DNA of 9,012 nucleotides from Cyanobacteriota bacterium (GTDB lineage Bacteria; Cyanobacteriota; Cyanobacteriia; PCC-6307; Cyanobiaceae), in assembly GCA_947463165.1 (NCBI GenBank), contig CANHSW010000065.1, positions 1-9,012 of the forward strand, read 5' to 3'. Shown piece by piece: positions 1-5,457 of the stretch. Below the pieces are notes generated by a model that was given only the letters and a program-made list of their open reading frames with translations, searched no databases and was not told where the DNA came from. Each line of letters opens with the position of its first letter. The stretch's first letter is position 1. Position numbers and translations under genes: made by a program.

Positions 1-251
1 ACATCCGCAAGGCCCTCTGGGGTTACAACAACAGCGACTACTACGGTCGGGCCGTACTCATCTATGCGGCCCTATTGCGCGAGGATCCCGCCGCCTACCG
101 CGGTTTCTACAATTGGGAGGTGCACCTGGCCACCAGCGCCGGCGATGTATGGCTACCAGTGGGCTACAACCAGCCCCAACCCATTTCAGTAACAAGCTAC
201 CTGAGGCGCATGCCATCCAGCGCCCCACCACCAGGCACATCTGGATTTTAA
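1..251 (+). CDS. Probable lytic murein transglycosylase, C-terminal end (5' truncated by window)
   Basis: The frame beginning at base 3 stays open to TAA at 249-251 and gives the last 82 residues of a protein that starts outside the window. Near the left edge is ALWGYNNSDYYGRAVL, the C-terminal helix pattern of SLT/MltB-like transglycosylases (alanine, aromatic, YN, then a Tyr and a Val/Leu-rich helix). It is followed by FYNWEVHLATSAGDVWLPVGY, which resembles the AYRGYYHW...TTAGDVLLPVGY ending I associate with secreted bacterial and phage transglycosylases. Such enzymes cleave the MurNAc-GlcNAc bond of peptidoglycan in the periplasm, leaving anhydro-MurNAc. The final 25 residues are Pro/Ser-rich and probably disordered. 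The catalytic Glu would lie upstream and cannot be seen, so the assignment rests on the tail alone. No clear terminator follows. Confidence 0.55.
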   Translation, partial: IRKALWGYNNSDYYGRAVLIYAALLREDPAAYRGFYNWEVHLATSAGDVWLPVGYNQPQPISVTSYLRRMPSSAPPPGTSGF

Positions 252-386
252 ATGAGTCTAAGACACCAGGCTTCACCAATTACAAATACAAGAAGCACCG
301 ACAGATACCGCTGGGCTTGAACTCGCTCAAGCAGCGGACAGGCCGGGGTTGAGGATGGGAAGCAGCCCTGCTGCCCGCCCTGCGGC

Positions 387-917
387 GTGCCCATGACCAC
401 ACTTGTAGTAACACCAGACCTGGAGATCCTGCTGCGCCTAGGACTGGCGGTGCTCTGTGGCCTGGTGGTGGGCATGAACCGTGCCCACCATGGCAACACC
501 CTGCGGCCGAATCGATTGCGGGTGCATGTGTTGGTGGGGCTAAGCGCCTGTCTGTTGGTGCTTGCCTCTGGTGGTGATGGCCAGGCCCGCAGTCGTGCCA
601 TTCAAGGCGTTGCCAGCGGAGTGGGCTTTCTGGGCGCCGGTGAAATTCTGGTGGCCTCCCGGCCCAAGCAAACCATTCCTGAAGTGCATGGTCTCACCAG
701 TGCCGCCTCTATCTGGTTTACGGCCGCCCTTGGGGTCACCGTAGCCACCTCCACCCCAATCATGGCGGGGGCAGCCCTGCTGCTGGCCCTAATCACCCTC
801 ACCGATCGCGATCACCGCAGCGAGAAGCAAAGCGGCCAAGCCCCTGGAACCGAAACTGAAAAATCAGCCGAAAGCCCAGCAGAAACAACAACTCCAAAAC
901 AAGAATCCCACAAATAG
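387..917 (+). CDS. MgtC/SapB-family small membrane protein
   Basis: A 176-residue protein with about five hydrophobic segments (roughly residues 13-32, 45-62, 72-90, 102-122 and 123-139) and a soluble Lys/Glu/Thr/Pro-rich tail from 140 on. It matches the N-terminal MgtC/SapB membrane domain: LLRLGLAVLCGLVVGMNR, LRVHVLVGL, then the family hallmark SGVGFLGAGEIL (77-88) and VHGLTSAASIWFTAALG (100-116). In Salmonella MgtC supports survival in low magnesium and in macrophages and inhibits the F-type ATP synthase; in cyanobacteria the role is not settled. The C-terminal ACT-like domain of full-length MgtC is absent. The usual Gly-Leu-Glu-Arg after helix 1 reads Gly-Met-Asn-Arg here. Starts are GTG 387 or ATG 393; neither has a convincing ribosome binding site, and ATG 393 is equally plausible. 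Upstream in frame the first stop is TGA 318. Confidence 0.8.
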   Translation: MPMTTLVVTPDLEILLRLGLAVLCGLVVGMNRAHHGNTLRPNRLRVHVLVGLSACLLVLASGGDGQARSRAIQGVASGVGFLGAGEILVASRPKQTIPEVHGLTSAASIWFTAALGVTVATSTPIMAGAALLLALITLTDRDHRSEKQSGQAPGTETEKSAESPAETTTPKQESHK

Positions 918-1103
918 TAGCCACGATAATAACAACAGCTTCAGCAAGAGCATCTCTGTCAATCTAGTTCCATTGATAACGGCTCAGTCAACAACAACCA
1001 TGGCAAAAAAAGCTGCATCAACAACGGCACCGCCGGCGACAGCCGGCCGACCCTGGCCTAGGGGCACCGAGAGCCAAAAGCCCTACAACGACTAGGCTAC
1101 GAT
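918..1103. other. Convergent intergenic region with Asn-rich open stretch (possible gene relic)
   Basis: This gap separates the MgtC-like gene (plus) from the LCP gene (minus). After the MgtC stop there are two further in-frame stops, then the same frame reopens and encodes SSIDNGSVNNNHGKKSC followed by INNGTAGDSRPTLA before TAG at 1059-1061. The neighbouring frame encodes DNNNSFSKSISVN around 927-965, so the two look like pieces of one Asn/Ser-rich protein split by a frameshift. No usable start codon heads either piece. A 31-codon ORF from ATG 1000 to TAG 1095 also exists but has no recognisable content. It may be chance or a decayed gene. Confidence 0.25.
1032..1047. terminator. GC-rich hairpin between convergent genes
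   Basis: The sequence GCCGGC-GACA-GCCGGC forms a perfect 6-base-pair stem with a 4-base loop between the convergent MgtC-like and LCP genes. On the minus strand, the direction leaving the LCP gene, a run of seven T lies about 20 bases beyond the stem (1011-1005), too far for a canonical intrinsic terminator. On the plus strand there is no T run. It may end or protect either transcript. Confidence 0.35.
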
Positions 1104-2051
1104 TTAAAAAAGGAAACGATAGCGATCATCGCCTTCGTTGGGTTCATCTGTAGAGCCACTGGCCGGCCAATCAGCGTCCCAATAACTCAAGCCAGTGCGC
1201 GTAAAAGGCCTTCCTCCCAACCGCTTGGTTTCCAGGTTTGTGGTGCCCATGGCGGTGATCAAGCCCCCCAGCTCCATCGGTCCCAGATCTGTTTTTAGGT
1301 TGCGGCCGGCACTGGCCAACAGGATCGGCAAACGCACCAGCTGATCGGGCCTGGTGAGTTTACGAAATAGGGCTTTAAGGGCCAGTTGTTGACGCTCAAG
1401 GCGTCCGATATCGCCCATCTCGTCGTGGCGAAAACGTAGGAAGCCCTCAAGAGCTCTACCTTTCAGCAGCTGCGGGCCTGGCTGCAGGTCAATGTACAGC
1501 CCCTGACTGTTGTCCACATAGTAAAGCCGCTTGGGCACATCCACTTCAATACCGCCAAGGGCGTCAGCCATCTGGCGAATTGCCGCAAGATTTACAATCA
1601 CATGGTGGCTAATCGGACGACCCAACTTACGCGATAACTCCCGCTTGAGTAGGTCAACGCCGCCCAAAGCATAGAGAGCATTTATTTTTTGCGGCCCATA
1701 TCCCTCCGCTTCTATGTAGGAATCCCTTGGGATTTGAGTGAGGTGGGTTATGTCACCTTCCACCCGTAGCCAAGTGATCACATCGGTGTTGCCGCCGCCA
1801 ACGTCGGTGCCCAGCACCAAGATGTCCTGACTGCCTACACTTATCCAAGATGCAAAGGGATTAGCCAGGTGAGAGCCGCCAGTGACTGGCTTGCCGTTCA
1901 GCAACCCCGCCAGTGGTGCTGCCAACAACATGCCACCACCAAGGCCCAAGGCTATGGCGAGCAAAACTGGGCCACGCCTATAACGGCTGCGCCGGACCCG
2001 AGGCGGCGGACCTTTCGCAGTTAAGCCCTTGGAATTCAGTCCAACAGCCAT
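1104..2051 (-). CDS. LytR-CpsA-Psr (LCP) family cell-wall glycopolymer ligase
   Basis: A 315-residue protein: short basic cytoplasmic N-terminus (RVRRSRYRR, 18-26), one membrane anchor (about 28-51), then an extracytoplasmic LCP domain (about 74-235). Family motifs are present: LVLGTD with a second Asp in GGGNTD (D83, D90), QIPRDSY (106-112; R109 and D110), KINALYALGG (122-131), and RFRHDEMGDIGRLERQQ (206-222), which holds the conserved arginines that bind the polyprenyl pyrophosphate of the lipid-linked substrate. LCP enzymes transfer glycopolymers from undecaprenyl-pyrophosphate carriers onto peptidoglycan; in cyanobacteria the likely cargo is surface polysaccharide, though the actual substrate is unknown. 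The domain looks intact. ATG 2051 is the start; it lacks a clear Shine-Dalgarno and sits behind an AT-rich leader. A strong extended -10 box lies about 100 bases upstream. Confidence 0.9.
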   Translation of the reverse strand: MAVGLNSKGLTAKGPPPRVRRSRYRRGPVLLAIALGLGGGMLLAAPLAGLLNGKPVTGGSHLANPFASWISVGSQDILVLGTDVGGGNTDVITWLRVEGDITHLTQIPRDSYIEAEGYGPQKINALYALGGVDLLKRELSRKLGRPISHHVIVNLAAIRQMADALGGIEVDVPKRLYYVDNSQGLYIDLQPGPQLLKGRALEGFLRFRHDEMGDIGRLERQQLALKALFRKLTRPDQLVRLPILLASAGRNLKTDLGPMELGGLITAMGTTNLETKRLGGRPFTRTGLSYWDADWPASGSTDEPNEGDDRYRFLF

Positions 2052-2120
2052 TAAAATAAAAATCTTGAATTTATTGTAATTTCAATCGACCTACGTTTGC
2101 CGCTCATTGAGAATTTAACG

Positions 2121-2145
2121 ATGCCTACTGGGCCGTACCGTAGGC
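2121..2145 (-). other. Hairpin at the 5' end of the LCP leader
   Basis: GCCTAC and GTAGGC (plus 2122-2127 and 2139-2144) form a 6-base-pair stem around an 11-base loop that can add a GG/CC pair. On the minus strand it lies just inside the transcript predicted from the TATAAT box, so it may stabilise or regulate the leader. On the plus strand the stem is followed directly by TTTTT, the shape of an intrinsic terminator, but no plus-strand gene ends nearby. Which strand matters is not decided by the sequence. Confidence 0.4.
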
Positions 2146-2153
2146 TTTTTAGC

Positions 2154-2162
2154 ATTATACCA
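2154..2162 (-). promoter_or_regulatory. Extended -10 promoter for the LCP gene
   Basis: Read on the minus strand the sequence is TGGTATAATGC: a perfect TATAAT (plus 2159-2154) preceded by the TG of an extended -10 element. No good TTGACA-like -35 is visible at 16-18 bases spacing, as is common for extended -10 promoters. Transcription would start near 2147, giving a leader of roughly 95 bases before the LCP start at 2051. Confidence 0.55.
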
Positions 2163-2273
2163 CGATTGTCTAGCCCCGTTCGGGATTGGTTGCTGGGATG
2201 CCCCCGCTTGGGGAGCCTGGCGGCCTGATAACTCTGCATCAATTAAAGGTATTACACCGCTGCTGGGAAGATG

Positions 2274-2295
2274 CCGCAGCTAGCGGCTACTGCGG
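2274..2295 (-). terminator. Hairpin downstream of the ABC transporter
   Basis: CCGCAG (2274-2279) pairs with CTGCGG (2290-2295) and, after one bulged C, TAG pairs with CTA around a CGG loop. This gives a 9-base-pair stem about 40 bases beyond the ABC transporter stop. There is no T run after it on the minus strand, so it is either a weak terminator or an mRNA 3'-end stabiliser. Confidence 0.35.
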
Positions 2296-2335
2296 TCAGT
2301 TCGCTGGCCGGCCCAGCCAGCCGCGCGCCAGTGGG

Positions 2336-4135
2336 TCAAAGACAGAGACCTTCCCCTGGCCGCAGACCAGCCTGAACTCGCCAGAGATTGGCGTAGGCGC
2401 CATCGCGGCGGATCAGCTGCTCATGGTTGCCAGTCTCGATCAGTTGGCCATGGTCCATCACCACGATCTGATCGGCATGTCGCACGGTGGAGAGGCGGTG
2501 GGCAATCACCAGCGTGGTGCGTTCCGCCGTGATCAAATCCAGCGACCGCTGAATAGCCGCTTCTGTTTCGTTATCGACAGCGGCGGTGGCTTCATCGAGC
2601 ACCAACAGGGGCGGATTTTTGAGAATGGCCCTTGCCAGGGCTATGCGTTGGCGTTGGCCGCCGGAAAGTCGCTGGCCCCGTTCACCCACCACGGTGTCGT
2701 AGCCCTGGGGCAGAAGCTCGATAAACCGGGCCGCTTCCGCCAGTTGAGCCGCCCGCTCGATGGCGGATCGGCGGCACTGGAAGCTGCCGTAGGCAATGTT
2801 CTCAGCCACAGTGCCGTGAAACAAAAATACCTCCTGGCTCACCAAACCAATGGCGCGCCGCAGATCGCCCAACTGCAAATCGGCGATCGGAATGCCATCC
2901 AGAAGAATTTGACCCTGTTGCAGTTCATAAAAACGCAGTAGCAACTTAACCAAGGTGCTCTTGCCAGAGCCGGTGGCACCGACGACCCCCAAGGTGCTGC
3001 CCGCCGGAACCAGCAGGTCAAAGTTGCTTAACAGCGGCTCCCGGCCGGCATAGCCAAAACCCACTGATTGAAAACGCAACTCTCCTCTTACACGCTTGAT
3101 GTCCAGGCGCCGACTGCCGCTGGGGATGGCAATCGGTGTATCCAACAAATCTAAGACCCGATTAGTGGAGGCCATCGCCCGCTGGTAATCATCGAGAGTG
3201 CGCCCCAATGAGGTGAGGGGCCATAGCAGTCGCTGGGTAATAAATACAAGGAAACTATAGCTACCAACGGCAATTGTGCCCCTCCAAGCCTGTAAGCCAC
3301 CGATCACCAGAATCGCCAGGAAAGCAAACAGAATCGCGAATCTGATGAGGGGAATAAACGCGGCTGAAATACGAATGGTGCGGCGGTTGCTGGCTCGATA
3401 AGCTTGACTTTGCCGCTCTAAGCGATCCAGCTCCCAAGCCTCCGCCGTATAGCTCTTAATCGTGAGGATCCCGCTGAGGTTGTTGCTAAGCAGGCTGGCC
3501 AAATCGCCGGCCTGCTCGCGCACTTCGGCGTAGCGGGGCGCAAGCCGGCGCTGAAAATTCAGCGAACCCCATAGGATCAACGGAATCGGCAGGAACGACA
3601 CCCCGGCCACGGTGGGGGAAAGCCAAATCATTGCCGCCCCCACCACCGTAACTGTAGTAATAAGCTGGAGCAATTCATTGGCTCCATGATCGAGAAATCG
3701 CTCAAGTTGATTGATATCATCGTTCAGCACGGTCATCAATCGACCGCTGCTACTTGCCTCGAAGAAAGCCATCTCCAACTTCTGTAGATGATCGTAGGCC
3801 TCAAGACGCAAGCTGTGCTGCACCGTTTGGGCCAAATTTCGCCAGAGCAAGGCATAGAGATATTCAAACAGCGATTCAGCGCTCCAGATCAAGAAGGAGA
3901 GCAGTGCCAACAGGGCTAGCTGACTGGGCACGCTGACAAAGCCAAACCCGCTCAGCCAGGCCGTTTGCTGCCGCACCACCACATCCACCGCCAGGCCAAT
4001 CAACACCGGTGGAGCCAGGTCGAAAATTTTGTTTAGCACCGAGCAGCTGGCCGCCAGCAACACCAGGCGCCGATGCGGCTGCAAAGTAACTAGCAATCGC
4101 TGCAGCCCGCTCAAACGGGGATTGGCGCTTTCCAT
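2336..4135 (-). CDS. ABC exporter, fused membrane and ATPase domains (MsbA/LmrA type)
   Basis: A 599-residue half-transporter that would act as a homodimer or heterodimer in the inner membrane. Residues about 20-315 form the six-helix type I exporter membrane domain; 350-590 are the nucleotide-binding domain. All ATPase motifs are present: Walker A GATGSGKST (386-394), Q-loop LVSQEVFLFHGTVAENIAYG (Q434), signature LSGGQRQRIALARA (490-503), Walker B LLVLDEATAAVD (510-521, E515 catalytic) and H-loop IAHRLSTV (H546). Length is normal for the family. Substrate cannot be told; relatives export lipids, peptides or drugs. I chose ATG 4135 (MESANPRLSG) because homologous exporters begin at about this point. 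An in-frame TTG at 4207 would add 24 residues, Pro/Arg-rich and without obvious function. Neither start has a strong ribosome binding site. It stands alone, about 280 bases before the LCP gene on the same strand. Confidence 0.92.
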   Translation of the reverse strand: MESANPRLSGLQRLLVTLQPHRRLVLLAASCSVLNKIFDLAPPVLIGLAVDVVVRQQTAWLSGFGFVSVPSQLALLALLSFLIWSAESLFEYLYALLWRNLAQTVQHSLRLEAYDHLQKLEMAFFEASSSGRLMTVLNDDINQLERFLDHGANELLQLITTVTVVGAAMIWLSPTVAGVSFLPIPLILWGSLNFQRRLAPRYAEVREQAGDLASLLSNNLSGILTIKSYTAEAWELDRLERQSQAYRASNRRTIRISAAFIPLIRFAILFAFLAILVIGGLQAWRGTIAVGSYSFLVFITQRLLWPLTSLGRTLDDYQRAMASTNRVLDLLDTPIAIPSGSRRLDIKRVRGELRFQSVGFGYAGREPLLSNFDLLVPAGSTLGVVGATGSGKSTLVKLLLRFYELQQGQILLDGIPIADLQLGDLRRAIGLVSQEVFLFHGTVAENIAYGSFQCRRSAIERAAQLAEAARFIELLPQGYDTVVGERGQRLSGGQRQRIALARAILKNPPLLVLDEATAAVDNETEAAIQRSLDLITAERTTLVIAHRLSTVRHADQIVVMDHGQLIETGNHEQLIRRDGAYANLWRVQAGLRPGEGLCL

Positions 4136-4303
4136 GGGAGTGGAGCCGAAAGGAGCAGAGCCCACCACTCTGCAGGGAAGCCCCCTCAGCGGCAGGCGCA
4201 ATGCCAATAAACTTCAAAGATTAGCAATACAGCCGCAGGCATTTAAAGCAATCAAACACAGACAAGCGCAAGACAATAGCAGAATAATGATAATAAAATA
4301 GTG

Positions 4304-4337
4304 TCCTCCAGATCCCATGGAGACAGGATCTGCAAGG
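4304..4337 (-). terminator. Hairpin, possible terminator of the acidic-tail gene
   Basis: CAGATCC (4309-4315) and GGATCTG (4326-4332) form a perfect 7-base-pair stem with a 10-base loop. Flanking TCCTC and GGGGA can extend it by five pairs across a 3-base bulge. On the minus strand the stem is followed by CAC and then a T-rich tract (TATTTTATTATC). That is the approximate form of an intrinsic terminator, about 130 bases after the stop of the acidic-tail gene. Confidence 0.4.
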
Positions 4338-4397
4338 GGATGGGCTCAATGCTGAGACCGCCTGGCCGTAGCTCCAGCAGTGATGGGGCCTGGATTA

Positions 4398-4439
4398 GCT
4401 GCTGGCTCCTTAGGAGAAGTCACCTAGGCAGCCGTAGCT
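4398..4439. repeat. Long imperfect inverted repeat 20 bases after the acidic-tail gene
   Basis: GGCTCCTTAGG (4404-4414) is nearly complementary to CCTAGGCAGCC (4423-4433) around an 8-base loop: nine Watson-Crick pairs plus one mismatch and one wobble. Flanking AGCT at 4398-4401 and 4436-4439 extends the pairing. There is no T run on the minus side. It could be a 3' mRNA-stabilising stem or a factor-dependent termination site. Confidence 0.45.
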
Positions 4440-4459
4440 CAGGCCCCTCTCTCTACCCC

Positions 4460-4852
4460 CTAACCAATGGCGGAATCGCCTTCGTCGTCGATCTCCTCGT
4501 CATCCATCTCCTCATCTTCGTGATCCAATTCGTCATCATCTTCATCGGCTTCATCCTCGTCATCTTCATCCTCGTCATCCTCGCCGAGCACCTCTGCCAA
4601 AAGCTGCCGAGCCGTCTTGAGCCGGGCGCTGTCTGCTGCCCAGACGGCGATGCTGATCGGATCGGGCCGCTCATCAGCCAGCAGCTCCTCGAGGTTTTCC
4701 ACGTGGTACTCCTGCAGGAAGTTCAGCAGCACCAGGCTGATCTCCAGGGCATCTTCTGGATTGATTTCAGCGGCTTGCATCGCATCCAGCACCTGTTGGA
4801 CGGCTGGACTTACCAACACGTCAAGGGCATTGGCTTCGCTGGCGCTGCTCAT
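4460..4852 (-). CDS. Hypothetical protein with long acidic C-terminal tail
   Basis: A 130-residue soluble protein that I do not recognise. Residues 1-90 form a helical domain (LVSPAVQQVLDAMQAAEINP, then LEISLVLLNFLQEYHVENLEELL and RLKTARQLLAEVLG) with regular leucine spacing. Residues 91-126 are almost wholly Asp/Glu with few other residues, and no basic residue apart from one His. Such tails often mimic nucleic acid or act as histone-, metal- or protein-binding segments, but that is inference. The tail is encoded by a GAY/GAR trinucleotide repeat tract. I chose ATG 4852 (MSSASEANAL) because the upstream part of the longer frame (to 5143) is Pro/Arg/Ala-rich, overlaps the next gene and looks non-coding. 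No good Shine-Dalgarno is seen. It lies between the 74-residue membrane protein and the ABC exporter, on the same strand. Confidence 0.75.
   Translation of the reverse strand: MSSASEANALDVLVSPAVQQVLDAMQAAEINPEDALEISLVLLNFLQEYHVENLEELLADERPDPISIAVWAADSARLKTARQLLAEVLGEDDEDEDDEDEADEDDDELDHEDEEMDDEEIDDEGDSAIG
4483..4585 (-). repeat. Asp/Glu-coding trinucleotide repeat tract
   Basis: On the plus strand this is a run of TCN/TTC/ATC triplets such as TCATCTTCATCCTCGTCATC, which on the coding strand is a near-continuous series of GAY and GAR codons. Short segments recur almost exactly (for example CATCCTCGTCATC), so replication slippage could change the length of the acidic tail between strains. Confidence 0.7.
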
Positions 4853-5097
4853 GGTCTGGGCACAAGGGTCAGCACCACCATGGGCGAGCGGCGGCCAAAA
4901 TGCGGCAGCCGGGGATGCAGCGGCCGGTGTTGAAGGCGACTCAGAAACGAGCGGCCAGGCCATAGCCCTTGGCTGCTTGGGCCAATCGCCACCCCGCCGG
5001 CCTGGGCAGCGACCTAGATCTGCTGCAGATTGATGCCGAACCCAGCTGGAGCGGGGTTGCTGCGCAGCATTCACCAGAGAGCCCCCGCCGGCTCCGA
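4853..5097. other. Gap between small membrane gene and acidic-tail gene, no confident gene
   Basis: This stretch of about 245 GC-rich bases is open in several frames, but none carries a recognised motif or a good start. On the minus strand one frame ends in TGA overlapping the acidic-tail gene's ATG in an ATGA junction, reading PMVVLTLVPRP before the stop; it opens only after TAG near 5018. On the plus strand a TTG-started frame at 4969 reads GLGSDLDLLQIDAEPSWSG with GC-rich third positions and then runs antisense over the membrane gene. I call neither. The promoter of the acidic-tail gene should be here. Confidence 0.3.
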
Positions 5098-5322
5098 TCA
5101 GGTTTTGGGGCCGCTGGGCTGGGTCCAGCGGCCGTAAAGCCAAACGCCACCGGCGCCCCAGAGCAGGCTCCAGAGCAAAAAGGTGATCGCCGTACCCAGC
5201 TGGCCGCCCTCCAGGGAATAAAAGCCGGCATTGATCAAGCCCGCGTCGATCAGGGAGCCGCCGATGCCCCAGCCCAGCAGCCAGCTGAACAAGAAGCCAA
5301 TCGCCTGGAGATTGCCGGTCAT
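5098..5322 (-). CDS. Small two-helix membrane protein, unknown function
   Basis: A 74-residue hydrophobic protein with two predicted membrane segments: about 7-34 (LQAIGFLFSWLLGWGIGGSL and on) and 43-63 (GTAITFLLWSLLWGAGGVWL). They are joined by a short loop NAGFYSLEGGQ, with a basic-polar C-terminus RWTQPSGPKT. It is rich in Gly and Trp, a composition typical of small integral membrane proteins. I do not recognise a family. ATG 5322 (MTGNLQAIGF) was chosen over the frame's earlier start at 5373, whose extra residues are Ser/Thr-rich and read from purine-rich intergenic sequence. On the minus strand TTATATC sits about 16 bases before this ATG and could be a -10 box giving a very short leader; no Shine-Dalgarno is visible. 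It is downstream of sodA, separated by the YTRGG array. Confidence 0.65.
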   Translation of the reverse strand: MTGNLQAIGFLFSWLLGWGIGGSLIDAGLINAGFYSLEGGQLGTAITFLLWSLLWGAGGVWLYGRWTQPSGPKT

Positions 5323-5383
5323 GGTGTTAGTAGATATAACTAAAGAGGATGAGTGAGATGAAACGGGATGCAATGAGACAAGA

Positions 5384-5438
5384 TTGGGTTAGCTTAGGTT
5401 GGGTTGGGTTAGGCTGGGTTGGGCTAGGTTAGGTTAGA
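5384..5438 (+). repeat. Eleven-copy YTRGG pentanucleotide array (G-quadruplex-prone)
   Basis: From 5384 the plus strand reads in exact 5-base register: TTGGG, TTAGC, TTAGG, TTGGG, TTGGG, TTAGG, CTGGG, TTGGG, CTAGG, TTAGG, TTAGA. The consensus is Y-T-R-G-G with one irregular unit and an eroded last one. Five GGG runs (5386, 5401, 5406, 5416 and 5421) satisfy the rule for a G-quadruplex on the plus strand, the template strand for sodA. The array begins about 20 bases after the sodA stop on the minus strand, before the small membrane gene. Confidence 0.9.
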
Positions 5439-5457
5439 TGGGATAAATAAATGGGAA

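Larger units (their letters stand above)
4136..4459 (-). other. Intergenic region between acidic-tail gene and ABC transporter
   Basis: A 324-base gap with no supportable gene. The half near the ABC gene (about 4200-4305) is AT-rich compared with its surroundings and probably holds that gene's promoter; on the minus strand TTGCGC and TTTAAA occur 18 bases apart, only a weak match to a sigma-70 promoter. The half near the acidic-tail gene carries two strong inverted repeats, listed separately. Confidence 0.4.

Noticed and set aside
113..352. 79-codon plus-strand frame at the left edge
   Set aside because: Out of frame with the transglycosylase tail, which reads better, and no motif found.
798..812. 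Possible HIP1 cyanobacterial palindrome
   Set aside because: The sequence reads CCGATCGCGATC; the octamer GCGATCGC is not present intact, and a single near-match has no weight.
2190..2220. Possible tRNA or structured RNA in the gap before the ABC gene's 3' end
   Set aside because: CCCCGCTTGGGG can form a short stem, but no cloverleaf arms, T-loop sequence or anticodon stem could be assembled around it.
2051..2242. 63-codon minus-strand frame immediately before the LCP gene
   Set aside because: It contains the TATAAT promoter and the leader hairpin and has no recognisable domain; it is leader DNA.
2186..2941. 251-codon open frame on the plus strand
   Set aside because: It lies antisense to the nucleotide-binding domain of the ABC exporter and shows no motif of its own; the minus strand carries every Walker and signature motif.
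4301..4933. 210-codon open frame on the plus strand with a hydrophobic Ile/Val/Leu/Phe run
   Set aside because: The apparent membrane segment is the antisense reading of the Asp/Glu codon repeat (ATC, GTC, TTC triplets) of the acidic-tail gene, an expected artefact.
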